Translations under genes and position numbers: made by a program | In this document: positions 1 through 11,235 of the stretch, piece by piece | Numbering within the stretch: the first letter of the stretch is position 1 | Layout of the letters: the number at the start of each line of letters is the position of its first letter | Notes under the pieces: model-generated | The model's input: only the letters and a program-made list of their open reading frames with translations | Databases searched by the model: none | Told to the model about the DNA's origin: nothing | Assembly: GCA_963680875.1 (NCBI GenBank) | Contig: OY804578.1 | Span: forward strand, 99,849,689 to 99,913,688 | DNA length: 64,000 nucleotides | Direction: 5' to 3' | Source of the DNA: Bathymodiolus brooksi | Lineage: Eukaryota; Mollusca; Bivalvia; Mytilida; Modiolidae

Positions 1-1085
1 TTTGCAACTTAATATCATGACAATGCACAAAATTTTTTGCACTTCAACATTCTAAAATTTCGCCAATTAGTTTCCAGCTGGAAGCTTGACCTGTAAAATC
101 TGGTTTCAAAAGGTTTTATTTATCAGTCTTTTTTTCTGCACACTGGTTGTAAAATCAACAGAGAACAAAGGTTAAAATTGTGAAAATGTTATAAAGTTGT
201 TGAATGTTTAATCAGATGCTGAAGAATGATTAAACAGGGTTTATGTACAATGGTTACACAACTTAAAAAGGTCAAGAAAATGTGTGTCAAATAACTTAAA
301 AAGGTCAATAAAATGTGTGTCAAACTATTTGTCCAACAGTTGTTCACACAAGGTCAACAGTCAGGAAGAGAATTGAACTGATTAGTAAATGACAAGTGGA
401 ATAGTACATTTTTTCTTCTTCTGATGCAGAACCTAAACTTTAACTCCTAATCTCTACCCTCCCCCCATTAATATTATCAGTACAATAACTAAGCAGAATA
501 AAAAATTTAATGCTTTATTAGTTTATATAATGTTAAATTCTGTTCAAATAAACTGGCCATGTATGTGTCCTGTAATGTGGACTTTGCAGAATTAAAAAAA
601 TATATATTCACCGTAATAATCAATGTGAATTTCGGTTGATCTTATCAATTTTTGTAGCAAACAAGATTAAGTTCTGGGATGATTCTGGTTAGAAAATAAA
701 ATAACTGAAATCAATGAAAAACAGCTGAAACCATCTACACCACCTTTCAAAATGGTCATTTTTTACCTGTTCTGACTGTGTCCTGCAACATTTTGGAAAA
801 TAGCTGAAATCAGTTAAATAAGTGAAAAAAATCATTCCTGATACGTAGAAATGATCTACAAATTTTCAATAAAAAATTATTGTTGCACATAAAAACAAAA
901 TCTAAATATCAGATGTTTCATTGTAAATTAAATAGCAGAGACAAACAGACATTTTTGTTGTTTCTGTACCAGTGACATACTAGCTGATATTAAATTTGTA
1001 ATTTTTTCCCCTTCAGAATTGTATATACAATTTCAGTATCATATAACACAGACATAACAGATATGTTTTTCATTCATTAAATGAG
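1..1085. other. AT-rich non-coding DNA, nothing recognised
   Basis: Stop codons are dense in all frames and there is no recognisable repeat except a 33-bp tandem duplication at about 260-325 (unit begins ACTTAAAAAGGTCA). No promoter or RNA gene is apparent. Confidence 0.6.
259..325. repeat. 33-bp tandem duplication
   Basis: Two adjacent copies of a unit starting ACTTAAAAAGGTCAA and ending ATGTGTGTCAAA differ at about one position, which suggests a recent local duplication. Confidence 0.8.
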
Positions 1086-1119
1086 CTGTGTAACTATAAC
1101 TTAAGTTATAGTTACACAG
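1086..1119. repeat. Perfect 34-bp palindrome
   Basis: The stretch reads identically on both strands: the 17-nt arm CTGTGTAACTATAACTT is followed directly by its exact reverse complement with no spacer. It could extrude as a cruciform, or be a collapsed pair of inverted-repeat element ends. No flanking duplication was seen. Confidence 0.95.
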
Positions 1120-1250
1120 TATTCTATAGTTCAGAAATGAGTCCAGTCAAGGGCAGACAACTCAATCAATATTAATTGTAAAATTAAAAGCATTCTTTCC
1201 TTCTCTGATAGAAACACATCATCAAAGCTCATGTAGAACTGAGTTATGGA

Positions 1251-1440
1251 GTACAGTAGCCCCCCCCCCCCCTCTCATAAAGCCCCTCCCACCAAAGATC
1301 ACTCCTCGATTCAGGCCAAATTTCAGATGAGATAGTAAAATACTACTAAATTGTTTCACCCCCAAAAAGAAGCCACCTCTTTTTAAAGGCCACTTTCTCA
1401 TAGCAGAATGGGTGGCCTTATAAAAGGGGAACTAGTGTAC
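1251..1440. mobile_element. Short inverted-repeat element (family C, unexpanded)
   Basis: Left end GTACAGTAGCCCCC and right end GGGGAACTAGTGTAC are imperfect inverted repeats, and the 190-bp body encodes no protein. Together these suggest a MITE-like non-autonomous DNA element. Its interior (ATAGTAAAATACTACTAA; ATAGCAGAATGGGTGGCC) matches, in reverse complement, the flanks and repeat unit of the large element at 9225-11268, so the two are relatives. A 13-nt C tract lies just inside the left end (1260-1272). The family name is mine. Confidence 0.6.
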
Positions 1441-1460
1441 ATATAAAATTGATGATGTTA

Positions 1461-1618
1461 TACAGTAGAACTTGTGCAATCCGACATCCTGTGACATCCA
1501 ACAAAAATTTATGGTCTGAAAGTATTTCTGTTAACTAAAATAAAATCTGATGATCCTGTACAATCCGACACATTTCTCTGGTCCCTTGGTGTGTCAGATT
1601 AGACAGGTTACACTGTAT
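1461..1618. mobile_element. Short inverted-repeat element (family A)
   Basis: It begins TACAGTAGAACTTGTGCAATC and ends AGACAGGTTACACTGTA, roughly inverted copies of each other. The phrase 'CAATCCGACA' occurs twice inside. It resembles the A-family copies at 7286, 17090, 49150 and 58752, whose ends are sharper (AGTGAAACCTGTCT / AGACAGGTTTCACT). It is non-coding. Confidence 0.55.
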
Positions 1619-2574
1619 GAATAAGTCCAGTCAGGAGATTATCTTGCTATTGAATTGATAAAAGTCAACAGTGGTCTCCCTTTCTACATAGAAAAAACAC
1701 TAAACTAATGTGAGCCTTGAAGCAGAACTCTGTTACTCCGTCTGGAAACTAAAATGCAGACCAATTGCATATAACCATGAAATAATATATATTATAAACA
1801 GGCTATTTGATATACCATCTGTGTCTTCTTAAGAAGAGATCAAAGGCCCCAAGTTTATGTAAACTGGGACACTTTTGAAATGATAAATAATCTGTACAGG
1901 TATATGCCTGTCAGTGTAATGTTTGTGTAGACATTAGTATATATACTATATTTAGATATAAATGCTTAAAATAGATAAGTACCTTAATAAAGCATCAGGC
2001 GACCTTCCTGTCTGTAATTGTTTTACTTCTCCCATGCGGAACATTAAGACAGCTTACTACTTATTTTTATAGACACAAACATTTCTGGTTTTTTTTACAC
2101 TAGTATATCATTAAGATCCATCACTGTGATATACAAATGATGAAATAAAAACACGTTTTAGTGTCGTTCTATAGATGTAACAGTGATTCTTATTGGCTGT
2201 TGGCAAAGTGCAGTGAACTTCCTTCTGACTTGGGTAATATAAAGACATAAAGTGTACATTAGACTATATTGATTGGTCTCTCCTGTCTGCATCACCAATG
2301 ATTCACCGACTTGTCATCTTAATAAGAAGAAAAAAAACAAAATAACTTCAGAAAACAATATTCATAAAAAGCATTCCATGTAATAATATAAAGCTTACTA
2401 TATTCTTCCATTCCGTTGGTTATCAATTTCTAATCCTATGGTTAATAATTTAAGAAACTGACTTGTCTAACCTGTTTAACCAAAAAAATAAAAAAAAAGT
2501 CTGACACTTGCTTAGTTTTAAATATATCCCTGATTTCCCGTCAAATAAGTTTCCAGATATAATCTCATCGTAAT
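1619..2574. other. AT-rich non-coding DNA, nothing recognised
   Basis: No open frame, RNA gene or repeat that I can name. Confidence 0.5.
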
Positions 2575-2893
2575 GAACGTCTGTCTAAGAAAAGGCTGGA
2601 ATTCGTAGAACCGCGTTCCTGCTTACAATATCATTTGCATCGTACCTAATAATCTAAATTGAATTCCTTAAAAACTTTAAATTTGTCACACGAAAGACTT
2701 TCCTTAATCATAACCATTATATACATGAACGTCTGTTGATGAGAAGGCTGGAATTCGTAGAATTGCCGTCCATTTCCTCTGTGCAATATCATTTGCACCG
2801 TATCTAATATTCTAAATTGAATTCCTCAAAAACTTTAAATTAGTCACTTTTAAACGAAAGATTTTTCTTAATTATAACAATCATATATACATA
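2575..2893. repeat. Tandem duplication, period about 152 bp
   Basis: Two diverged head-to-tail copies, each beginning GAACGTCTGT, then GGCTGGAATTCGTAGAA, and running through ATCTAAATTGAATTCCT to a TTAAT-rich end. The copies differ by substitutions and a few indels, so the duplication is not very recent. Neither copy encodes a peptide of note. Confidence 0.85.
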
Positions 2894-3160
2894 TTAATCC
2901 TAAGAACTACAAAGTAAACAGTAGACAGTGTTGAACCACGACATTTTATGTTCATTCAGAGAAACAAATGATTCATCTATAATACCTCATTATCAAACAT
3001 ATATTTTCAATTATATCATTCAGTCTAACATATCATAATCTTGTCAACTCATCCTTTCAAAGTTTGTTGCCATCTTTGCAGGCTTAAAAACATTTTTCTC
3101 TTGAATTATTTCAAAAATGTTTTGGAGAAAAGGGGGGGTGTATAGGGAATTAAATGAATG

Positions 3161-3242
3161 ACTGAGTGATTGTTGTTTAACACCAACCAGCAGTTACTTC
3201 TAACATTGGCATTAAACACCAATCAATCAATATTAGCTGTGG
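3161..3242. repeat. Facing pair of retroelement 3' tails
   Basis: A minus-orientation tail (GATTGTTGTTTAACACCAA, near 3167-3188) faces a plus-orientation one (CATTAAACACCAATCAATCA, 3221-3240). Both carry the GTTAAACACCA end seen in the window's SINEs and mini-insertions. This probably reflects two truncated insertions close together. Confidence 0.5.
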
Positions 3243-3275
3243 AGACAGGATCACATTTAAAAAATATATATAAGG

Positions 3276-3433
3276 GAGTGGATGTAGTCGAGTGGTCTAG
3301 GGCGCTGGACGTAAGGCTAAGCGAATGGTGCTGCAGTGTAACAATGGTGTGGGTTCAAATCCCGTCGAGGGAAGAACAAAAATTTGACAGCTCTAAAATC
3401 TAATTCTAACACTGTTTGGTTTAATTTTCAGAC

Positions 3434-3465
<32 letters not shown>
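3276..3465 (+). mobile_element. tRNA-derived SINE with AT-repeat tail
   Basis: The head carries RNA polymerase III internal promoter signals: an A-box-like TAGTCGAGTGG near 3287 and a B-box GGTTCAAATCC at 3353, spaced as in a tRNA gene with a long variable arm. After the tRNA-like part comes an unrelated body (AAAATTTGACAGCTC, then AACACTGTTTGGTTTAATTT) and a (TA)n tail at 3435-3465. A bona fide tRNA would end near 3375 with paired acceptor arms, and I do not see that pairing. A SINE is therefore more likely than a functional tRNA. Confidence 0.6.
3435..3465. repeat. (TA)n microsatellite
   Basis: About 15 TA units form the tail of the SINE just upstream. Confidence 0.95.
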
Positions 3466-3470
<5 letters not shown>

Positions 3471-4731
3471 ACTACACTCTCAGCTTGATGAAAACCAAAT
3501 ATAAAGATTTCCCTCAATGCCATTTTTCAAACTCATTAGAAATTTATGAAATGATTAATTACAATTTTTTTCTCCAGTTGAAGAATAATCACAATACAGA
3601 CAGGATTTATTTTCCCATTGGAATGTACTTTCTCAAATAATTAATTTTTTTTTTTTTTCTTTTTTTTTCTCTCTTTTATTTTTTGTCTTACATTGTAAAA
3701 AAAAGCCTCTTTTTGTTTTTTAATTGTAGAAGAAAATGAAAATAAAACAAAACAGATTAATAATACCAGTATATTTATTTCCAGAATTGCTTGAACCCTT
3801 GTCTAGACAGTCATAATATATAGCTTGATAAGAAGAAAACTCAACAATCACATTGAATGTTAAAATATCTACATGGTATATCAATAGGATAGACAATTAA
3901 TATATATTGGTATTATAATGGTAGAAAATTGTAGCTCTACCAATCATACATAATGGCTATTGTTGTCCTGAAATAATATGAGACTAGACGATAAATATAT
4001 AGAACTAATTTCTAGGTTTTCAACAGGAAAATTAGGGGGGAATGGCCTTAATATGTTCGTGGTAAATGGTGTAGACTTTTACCGATGTAACCAGACAATG
4101 TGCAGTCTGTAAAATTGTTTTTATGATTTTTTATTTTTAATATCATGAAGTATCTAAAATAGTTTTTTTCTTCTAAATAATTTTTTTATGGAGGCCTGGT
4201 ATACACTCCTACACAGGTAAAGTAATACATGTACTTGCATACTAAGAGATTAAAATATTTCTCCTGATTACCTTACACTTAAATATATAAAATATACTTT
4301 TGTCTCTATGGATTTTATTCAAAATTATTGGATATATGACAACAAAGTGTGTAAAAAAAAGGATTGCCTTATATCAAAATTTCGTTGAAAAATGAACAAT
4401 TTGGAACAAAATTTAAATTTTGCAAATATTTGCTCAGCTCTTCAAGAGATGGTTGAGAGAAAGTAACTCTACACTACCTAAATATGCACCTCTTTATAAT
4501 GAATGGCCTCTAATTTGTATTTATTACCTCATAAAGAAGGCTATTGTCCTGAAGCATGCAATGTAAACATTTTATGTGCACTGACCTGTGCTACCTTTGA
4601 TGTTGTATGAGGTCATAGAACACACCACCTGTAGATACCCCCAGCAATGAATATTCTCTGGGAATTCCTGCATTAAATAGAAAGAGGTACCTTACAGGTT
4701 CTTAAATTCCGAGGGTGGCCATCAACTTCAT
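3466..4731. other. AT-rich non-coding DNA with T-rich runs
   Basis: Contains a T-rich run at about 3645-3690. No genes or dispersed elements recognised. Confidence 0.5.
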
Positions 4732-4896
4732 ATAGTCAAACCTGCCCATGCAGTCACCTGTATTGAAAGGTCACCTTTTTCTGGTCCTGTCATAGAAAAT
4801 TTCATATGAATTGAACCTCTGTTAAGAGGTTACCTATTATATAACGCCACTTTTTCTTTATTCCAAAGGTGACCTCTGAATACAGCTTTGACTGTA
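4732..4896. mobile_element. Short inverted-repeat element (family B)
   Basis: Ends ATAGTCAAACCTGCCCATG and GCTTTGACTGTA are inverted repeats of each other. The body (CACCTGTATTGAAAGGTCAC, then AAATTTCATATGAATTGAAC) is shared in reverse complement with the copy at 20600-20775, so the same non-autonomous family sits in both orientations. It has no coding capacity. Confidence 0.65.
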
Positions 4897-5825
4897 TTTT
4901 TATCTGATCGTAATTATCAGCTTAAAACTTCAATTTCTCAGGAGTGTTCTGCATGGTACTAATAAATTTTGCTGTAATGCTACGATTACCCCCAATTTGT
5001 GCCCCCATCATATATTTCACCTGAGATTTGCCTAGTGCCCCAATTTGATAAGTCAACAGCTGTAATTTATCACTGTAATTGAAATTGAATGCCTATTACT
5101 AATGTGCTTCTGTCTGCACCTATTGACCCCCTCCCCGTCTGTGCACACCTTCTATCAGATAATGTGCATGCTACTTTAAACACTAACAAGCGAAGAGATC
5201 AAAGGCCAAGGTCACCCTATCTGATAAAAAAAATATTTGTTAAAAAAAGAAACAGGTTTTGCAGTACTTCTAAAGAAACTAGTACTATAATTGTTCTAAA
5301 TTGTATTGAATAACACAGCTGAAAGCTCAGACATTGTCTCAGAGGTATTGAATTAAATATGACAAGTATCAGACACCTTAAATAGGTATTTAAATTATGG
5401 ATTTTTTTTTAGTCAGTCTGCCCTGTAAAGTTATACATGAAACATTAAACTGTCTATAATATTCATAATCGGTTGAGACACATCAACTGTTATATTATCA
5501 TATCTAAATCAGGACTTTCAATGTCTTTCAAGTGTACTCATACTACACTATTTACAGATGGTACTTTTTATTAAAATTTGAAATTTTTTCGTAAATATCT
5601 TATACAACTCTTAATATCAGGAGGTACCAAAGACCATTTTAGTCGGGTAAAAGTACCTGATACCACCCCTTATTGAAAGGCCTAATAATTACTGTCTTGC
5701 CAAGAAAATCTGTAAAACACTAACAAGTAAAGCTGATATACATTTACTTATCAAAACAATTAGTGCTGACACCCCCACTTTATTATGTTGTACAAATATA
5801 TATAACCTTGCTACAACTCCAACCA
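4897..5825. other. AT-rich non-coding DNA, nothing recognised
   Basis: The ORF at 5089-5313 (74 codons) shows no domain or composition that would support a gene. Confidence 0.45.
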
Positions 5826-5935
5826 CAAGTGACTTGCAACAGGTCAGTGGTTTTCTCCGGGTATGCTGGTTTCTTCCACCAATAAAACCGGCCGGCACAA
5901 TATACTGAAATATTGTTGAAAGTGGCTTTAAAATC
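5826..5935 (+). mobile_element. 5'-truncated SINE (3' half only)
   Basis: Begins inside the element at AAGTGACTTGCAACAGGTCA, then carries the central GTGGTTTTCTCCGGGTA, the CCACCAATAAAAC block and the tail AATATTGTTGAAAGTGGC. The tRNA-derived head is missing, as expected from incomplete reverse transcription. The overlapping minus-strand 85-codon ORF is just this repeat read backwards. Confidence 0.75.
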
Positions 5936-6139
5936 CAGAACCACATCCTCCTTCAATCACAAGAAAGCAACTGTACATATAATTGCATTATTTAAATTTA
6001 TATTTGAACAAGTTTGAAGATGTTTTTAGCCGATTTAATTAAGATATTTTCATTCATACAACTTTCATAACCTAAACAAAAAAATAATTAGCTTTTGTCT
6101 TTCAAATTGTTATTGTAAGGACAAGACAATATTCTCTTG

Positions 6140-6222
6140 TAAATCTTTGAGCGTACCTGATGAATAGTTATACCAGAAACGTGTCGTTCACACTAAATTT
6201 GATATCTACGTTTTTATTCAAA
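6140..6222 (-). repeat. Dispersed repeat copy (GATATCTACGTTTTTATT type)
   Basis: GAGCGTACCTGATGAA followed by AAATTTGATATCTACGTTTT matches, in inverted or rearranged form, the segments at 19225-19345 and 60960-61095. The three copies share CATCAGGTACGCTCAA. They look like fragments of one old transposable element whose full form is not in this window. Confidence 0.5.
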
Positions 6223-7285
6223 AACTCCAGTGTCTACTACATGTGATTGAAAAATCCAAAACAATGTCCTACCATAATCTAGACTAGTTATCTCCCCTAC
6301 ATAAGCTCTGGTTTACAAGAGTAAAGAACTTGTCACCTCCATGCATAATCTTTCTTTCACTTTCCAATATTTTTAAAATATGGGGAAAATAATGACTTTT
6401 ACAATCATCCCTATTGATTTATTCTTTTCTCTTTAGGTTTTGTGAGAAAAAATTGCCAAGAACAGTGCTAGGCTGTTATATTTTATCATCTTTCGTCAAC
6501 ATTCATTGTGGTACAAATTATCCTAGTCCTGTTCTTGTGGTCATAAAACTCTTGAGCACAGTCATAAAACTTTTAAGCACAAATTTTGTACTTGTACTAG
6601 AAAGACAGTCAACCAGAATTTTGTTTTCAATAAATACAGTGTTTTGATTGCGAATAACATCATACTGGAACATTTTAAAACCACAAGGCAATTAGGATGC
6701 AGTTTTAAGACATCTTATATTCAATAGTAAAATTAGTGCATTACGGTACCTTTTTATGAAATGAAACAGTTCATCTTCTCCACCCACTTCCTATTTCTTC
6801 ATCCATGAATAATGAAGGTTGCAACTAAGTCTGAAATAAAATATAAAAGTTTCCATCAAAAATAGACCATATTGTACCTACTTCAATAAATTTTGTCATC
6901 AATCCACGAAAGTATCCAATTTTCATTTTAATTCTAACAAACTGAAATTGTACGTGTCAACACTGGCATATAATTCTGAAATTCCTGTTGACTTTTATTA
7001 CGAACTATTTACAGAGGTGTGAATATGCAGATTACTATGGTAATCCAGTGCATTTCACGCTTAATACCCAGTTTACAAATACAAATAATAGTTTTGTGAA
7101 TGGACTTTAGCTGCTACTTATAGCTTATGATGATGTCATACTCGACTTTATAAGATTTTCTCAACATGACATTTCACTATTTTTATCTTTACACTTTGAC
7201 TTTGTTAACGATGTGATAATAAAACACACAACTATTTAATCAAAAAGACTTATCTGTTAACACATATCTAAAGACATCAGCACAT
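6223..7285. other. AT-rich non-coding DNA, nothing recognised
   Basis: A 77-codon ORF (6414-6647) includes a short internal duplication (CATAAAACT.TT.AGCACA) and has no protein-like features. Confidence 0.45.
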
Positions 7286-7563
7286 ACAGTGAAACCTGTT
7301 TCTACCCAAACCTTGAACAAACTGGAATCCCGTATAAACCAAACAATAAATAAGGCCCAAAGGTAGGGTGGATTATGGTGTTTAACACCACTTTCAACAA
7401 TATTTCAGCTATATCATGGCAGTCAGTTTTATTGGTGGAGGAAACCGGAATACCCGGAGAAAACCGCCAACCTGTCGCAAGTCACTGACAATGTAGGAAA
7501 CCTTTGTTAATTTAACCTGTACAAAAAGAACCACTGTCTATTCCAAACACATATTCACTGTAC
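7286..7563. mobile_element. Inverted-repeat element (family A) split by a SINE
   Basis: Starts TACAGTGAAACCTGTTT; the body contains ACTGGAATCCCGTATAAACC and GTTAATTTAACCTGTA. A minus-strand SINE fragment (7371-7490) interrupts it, so the SINE arrived later. The right end is degraded, ending near TTCACTGTA. Confidence 0.5.
7371..7490 (-). mobile_element. 5'-truncated SINE, nested
   Basis: Read on the minus strand it has the CTTGCGACAGGT block, the central CTCCGGGTATTCCGGTTTCC, CCACCAATAAAACTG and the tail GAAAGTGGTGTTAAACACCA. The head is absent. It is inserted in a family A inverted-repeat element. Confidence 0.75.
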
Positions 7564-7734
7564 TTGCTGAAGCTTATCACAGTGGGTCGCTGTTCCTCCT
7601 TGACATATAAAACAAGGTTGAAAAATCTTTTAACTCATTGACATTTGAAAAAACATTTTCAAAGAAAAAATAATTTCTAACATTTCTGACAACAGGTTAT
7701 GAGAACTAATGTGGTAAAGTTTGGTTGAATTCTA

Positions 7735-7785
7735 TCATGATTGATTGATTGGTGTTTAACACCAATTTTAGCCATATTGTGGCAT
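7735..7785 (-). mobile_element. Mini-insertion: retroelement 3' tail only
   Basis: On the minus strand it reads GCCACAATATGGCTAAAATT followed by GGTGTTAAACACCAATCAAT, i.e. only the last 50 or so bases of the tail family, ending in (CAAT)n. It starts at the same GCCAxxATAT point as the copies at 35289 and 58265. The flanking duplication is short (CATGA) and not convincing. Confidence 0.55.
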
Positions 7786-7826
7786 GAACAAATTTTACAA
7801 ATTAAAACTATTCAAATACAAGACTT

Positions 7827-7926
7827 CCTGAATAAACTAGAAACCTGTGTAAATAAAATCCTGAATAAACTGGAAACCTGTGTAAATAAAATCCTGAATA
7901 AACTGGAAACCTGTATAAACCAAATC
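7827..7926. repeat. 33-bp tandem repeat, three copies
   Basis: Period exactly 33 (starts at 7828, 7861, 7894); the unit contains CTGAATAAACTGGAAACCTG. The unit text resembles the interior of family A elements, so the array was probably born inside one. Because 33 is divisible by 3 the array stays open in one frame and gives a repetitive 71-codon ORF, which I do not consider a gene. Confidence 0.9.
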
Positions 7927-8417
7927 CTGTGTCAACACATCAAATATGTAAGATGAGGGAGTAACTATAGCTATGAAAGAAATCCATCACCTGATTGGAT
8001 TGATTTTTTACTTTAATGAAGAAAAGCAACATTTTTTAAAGCAGATCACAAGTTGAAACAAGATAATTGTAGAAAATACATTTTTCATTTTTTTCTTTTA
8101 AACTTGGAGTGGGCCAGACATGTCCTACCTCTCTGTATTATTACATGGACACTGACCCCCTGTTTGTCACAACACAATGTATAAACCCTATTAAGATGAT
8201 TGTGATTAGGGTCTGTACCACAGGACCACTGACTTTGTGTGTAGGTCAATGACCACTCATTTATATACAAATTAAACCTGATATTTGTATGTAACATTGT
8301 AAATTTATCATCATCTATTATTTCTTATAACTCAATTATTGATCTAAACTTATATTTGCTTAGAAACCAAATAGCATAAGCGATATTCATGCCATTGATT
8401 CCTAGATATCAATCTGT

Positions 8418-8760
8418 CTGCCACATTTTTTGGCACCCAGTCAATAATATCGTCATTATGTCAATTTTTGTTTAATATCTACTGGTACATTTCAATAAAT
8501 AGCAACAAAAAAAAAGAATGAAAGAATTTATACATATCCACATTTTTTGGCACCCAGTCAATAATATCGTCATTATGTCAATTTTTGTTTTAATATCTAC
8601 TGGTACATTTCAATAAATAGCAAAAGAAAAAAAAAGAAAGAATTTATACATATCATCAGTCTTACCCCAAACTTTGGTACATTTCAATAAATAGCAAAAA
8701 TAGAGAGAGAAAAAAAAACAAGAAAGAATTATACATATCATCAGCCTTACCCCAAACTGT
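8418..8760. repeat. Tandem repeat of about 110-115 bp, two full and one partial copy
   Basis: Copies begin CCACATTTTTTGGCACCCAG (about 8420 and 8538), pass through TCTACTGGTACATTTCAATA and end in an A-rich tract before AGAATTTATACATATC. A third, partial copy follows from about 8675, again with an A-rich tract and CATCAGCCTTACCCCAAAC. Confidence 0.85.
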
Positions 8761-9276
8761 CGTTCACTTCACTAAGTTTTTGATATCAGAATCCATCTGC
8801 ATTGTATTCTAAGCTATTATGTAAATTAGCAGACATTCGAAAACCTGTATTACCATACACAATTGATAGTTACATTAGCCACTAGCCTAGTTCTTACAAC
8901 ATAGATATAGCTGACAATTCAATTCTCTCACTAACTAAATCTCTTCTGCTTCCATCCACGTTTTTTACAACTCATTGACAGAAATTTACTACAACACCAG
9001 ACGAAATTGGCAATTATGGTGCACTAAAAAAATCAAGGCCTCTAGACATTTAAGGTTAAGTGAAGATACAATAAAAAAAAAAAAAAAAATGCATTAATAC
9101 TGATATAGATATCAATACATCACGGCACAGCTGGTTGGTATTTGATTTGCAGCAAGCAAAATTATCCTGTAAAACGGTAGAGTTTAACTGCACCGAATTT
9201 CAGACCATATCTAATATATAGCTGCACAGTAAGTCCTCCCTCTTATTTATATATAAGGTCACCCATTCTGCTATGA

Positions 9277-9765
9277 AAACTAGAGCATGTAATCACTCAC
9301 CTGGTTTTCAATGTGACATCTAAAGTTGATAGAAAATGGAGGTGTTACACATAATTTTGAAAGTGGGCCACCCAAAGAGCATTTCAACTCAAATTTCTGA
9401 GCAAAAGATTTTGATGTGATTTTCATCTCATAATATTTCTAAACGGAATAAACTGGCTGAAAAAATCTCACAGAAAAAACCCAGAATAAATGTTAAACAA
9501 CTCATTGCCATGTAGTAGCAGTTAAAATTTGAGCTCATTTTGATTTGTAAGAAAGCAGAAATTAACGACTAAAGAAATTTCTATTTTTAGTAACAGCAGC
9601 CATCTTGAATGGAGGGCAGGGCTGTCGGACACAATATTGAAAGGGGGCCATCCAAGGACCATTCCACCAAAGTTTGGTTCAATTTGGCCCAGTGGCTTCA
9701 AAGGAGTTTATTAAAATGTGAAAAGTTAACGGACGGACGACAGACGCTCAGTGGCAATAATTGCT
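9277..9765 (+). mobile_element. Decayed dispersed element nested in family C copy
   Basis: The segment carries GTAACAGCAGCCATCTTGAA, TTGAAAGGGGGCCATCCAAG and an end rich in GGACGGACGACAGACG. Related text occurs at 15285, 25111, 25640 and 26690. It sits exactly where the relative at 1251-1440 is uninterrupted (CTATGA / AAAGTGGCC), which shows it is an insertion. Confidence 0.6.
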
Positions 9766-9767
9766 AA

Positions 9768-11235
9768 AAAGTGGCCTACTAAGAGGGGTGGCCTCTCTTG
9801 AAGGGGACAACTTAATAGTATTTTACTCTCTCAATGCAACTAAGAGGGGTGGTCTCTCTTGAAGGGGACAACTTAATAGTATTTTACTCTCTCAATGCAA
9901 CTAAGAGGGTGGTCTCTCTTGAAGGGGACAACTTAATAGTATTTTACTCTCTCAATGCAACTAAGAGGGGTGGTCTCTCTTGAAGGGGACACATTAGTAG
10001 TATTTTACTCTCTCAATGCAACTAAGAGGGTGGTCTCTCTTGAAGGGGACACATTAGTAGTATTTTACTCTCTCAATGCAACTAAGAGGGGTGGTCTCTC
10101 TTGAAGGGGACATATTAGTAGTATTTTACTCTCTCAATGCAACTAAGAGGGGTGGTCTCTCTTGAAGGGGACACATTAGTAGTATTTTACTCTCTCAATG
10201 CAACTAAGAAGGGTGGTCTCTCTTGAAGGGGACACATTAGTAGTATTTTACTATCTCAATGCAACTAAGAGGGGTGGTCTCTCTTGAAGGGGACACATTA
10301 GTAGTATTTTACTCTCTCAATGCAACTAAGAGGGTGGTCTCTCTTGAAGGGGACAACTTAATAGTATTTTACTCTCTCAATGCAACTAAGAAGGGTGGTC
10401 TCTCTTGAAGGGGACACATTAGTAGTATTTTACTATCTCAATGCAACTAAGAGGGGTGGTCTCTCTTGAAGGGGACACATTAGTAGTATTTTACTATCTC
10501 AATGCAACTAAGAGGGGTGGTCTCTCTTGAAGGGGACATATTAGTAGTATTTTACTCTCTCAATGCAACTAAGAAGGGTGGTCTCTCTTGAAGGGGACAC
10601 ATTAGTAGTATTTTACTCTCTCAATGCAACTAAGAAGGGTGGCCTCTTGAAGGGGACACATTAGTAGTATTTTACTCTCTCAATGCAACTAAGAGGGGTG
10701 GTCTCTCTTGAAGGGGACAACTTAATAGTATTTTACTATCTCAATGCAACTAAGAAGGGTGGCCTCTCTTGAAGGGGACACATTAGTAGTATTTTACTCT
10801 CTCAATGCAACTAAGAGGGTGGTCTCTCTTGAAGGGGACAACTTAATAGTATTTTACTCTCTCAATGCAACTAAGAGGGGTGGTCTCTCTTGAAGGGGAC
10901 AACTTAATAGTATTTTACTCTCTCAATGCAACTAAGAAGGGTGGTCTTTCTTGAAGGGGACACATTAGTAGTATTTTACTCTCTCAATGCAACTAAGAGG
11001 GTGGTCTCTCTTGAAGGGGACAACTTAATAGTATTTTACTCTCTCAATGCAACTAAGAGGGGTGGTCTCTCTTGAAGGGGACAACTTAATAGTATTTTAC
11101 TCTCTCAATGCAACTAAGAAGGGTGGTCTCTCTTGAAGGGGACACATTAGTAGTATTTTACTATCTCAATGCAACTAAGAGGGGTGGTCTCTCTTGAAGG
11201 GGACACATTAGTAGTATTTTACTCTCTCAATACAT
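9768..11235. repeat. Minisatellite, 60-61 bp unit, 24 copies
   Basis: Twenty-four occurrences of TTGAAGGGGAC are spaced 59-61 bp apart. Units differ at two linked places: AGGGTGG / AGGGGTGG / AAGGGTGG near the start, and ACAACTTAATAGT versus ACACATTAGTAGT in the middle. Near the 3' end the variants recur in a three-unit order (copies 18-20 match 21-23), so a higher-order repeat of about 183 bp is forming. Confidence 0.97.

Noticed and set aside
3276..3375. Functional tRNA gene
   Set aside because: The A and B boxes are present, but no acceptor-stem pairing is visible and the sequence continues into a SINE body with a TA tail.
7741..7956. 71-codon ORF with internal repeats
   Set aside because: Produced by a 33-bp tandem repeat that happens to keep one frame open; it starts within a retroelement tail.
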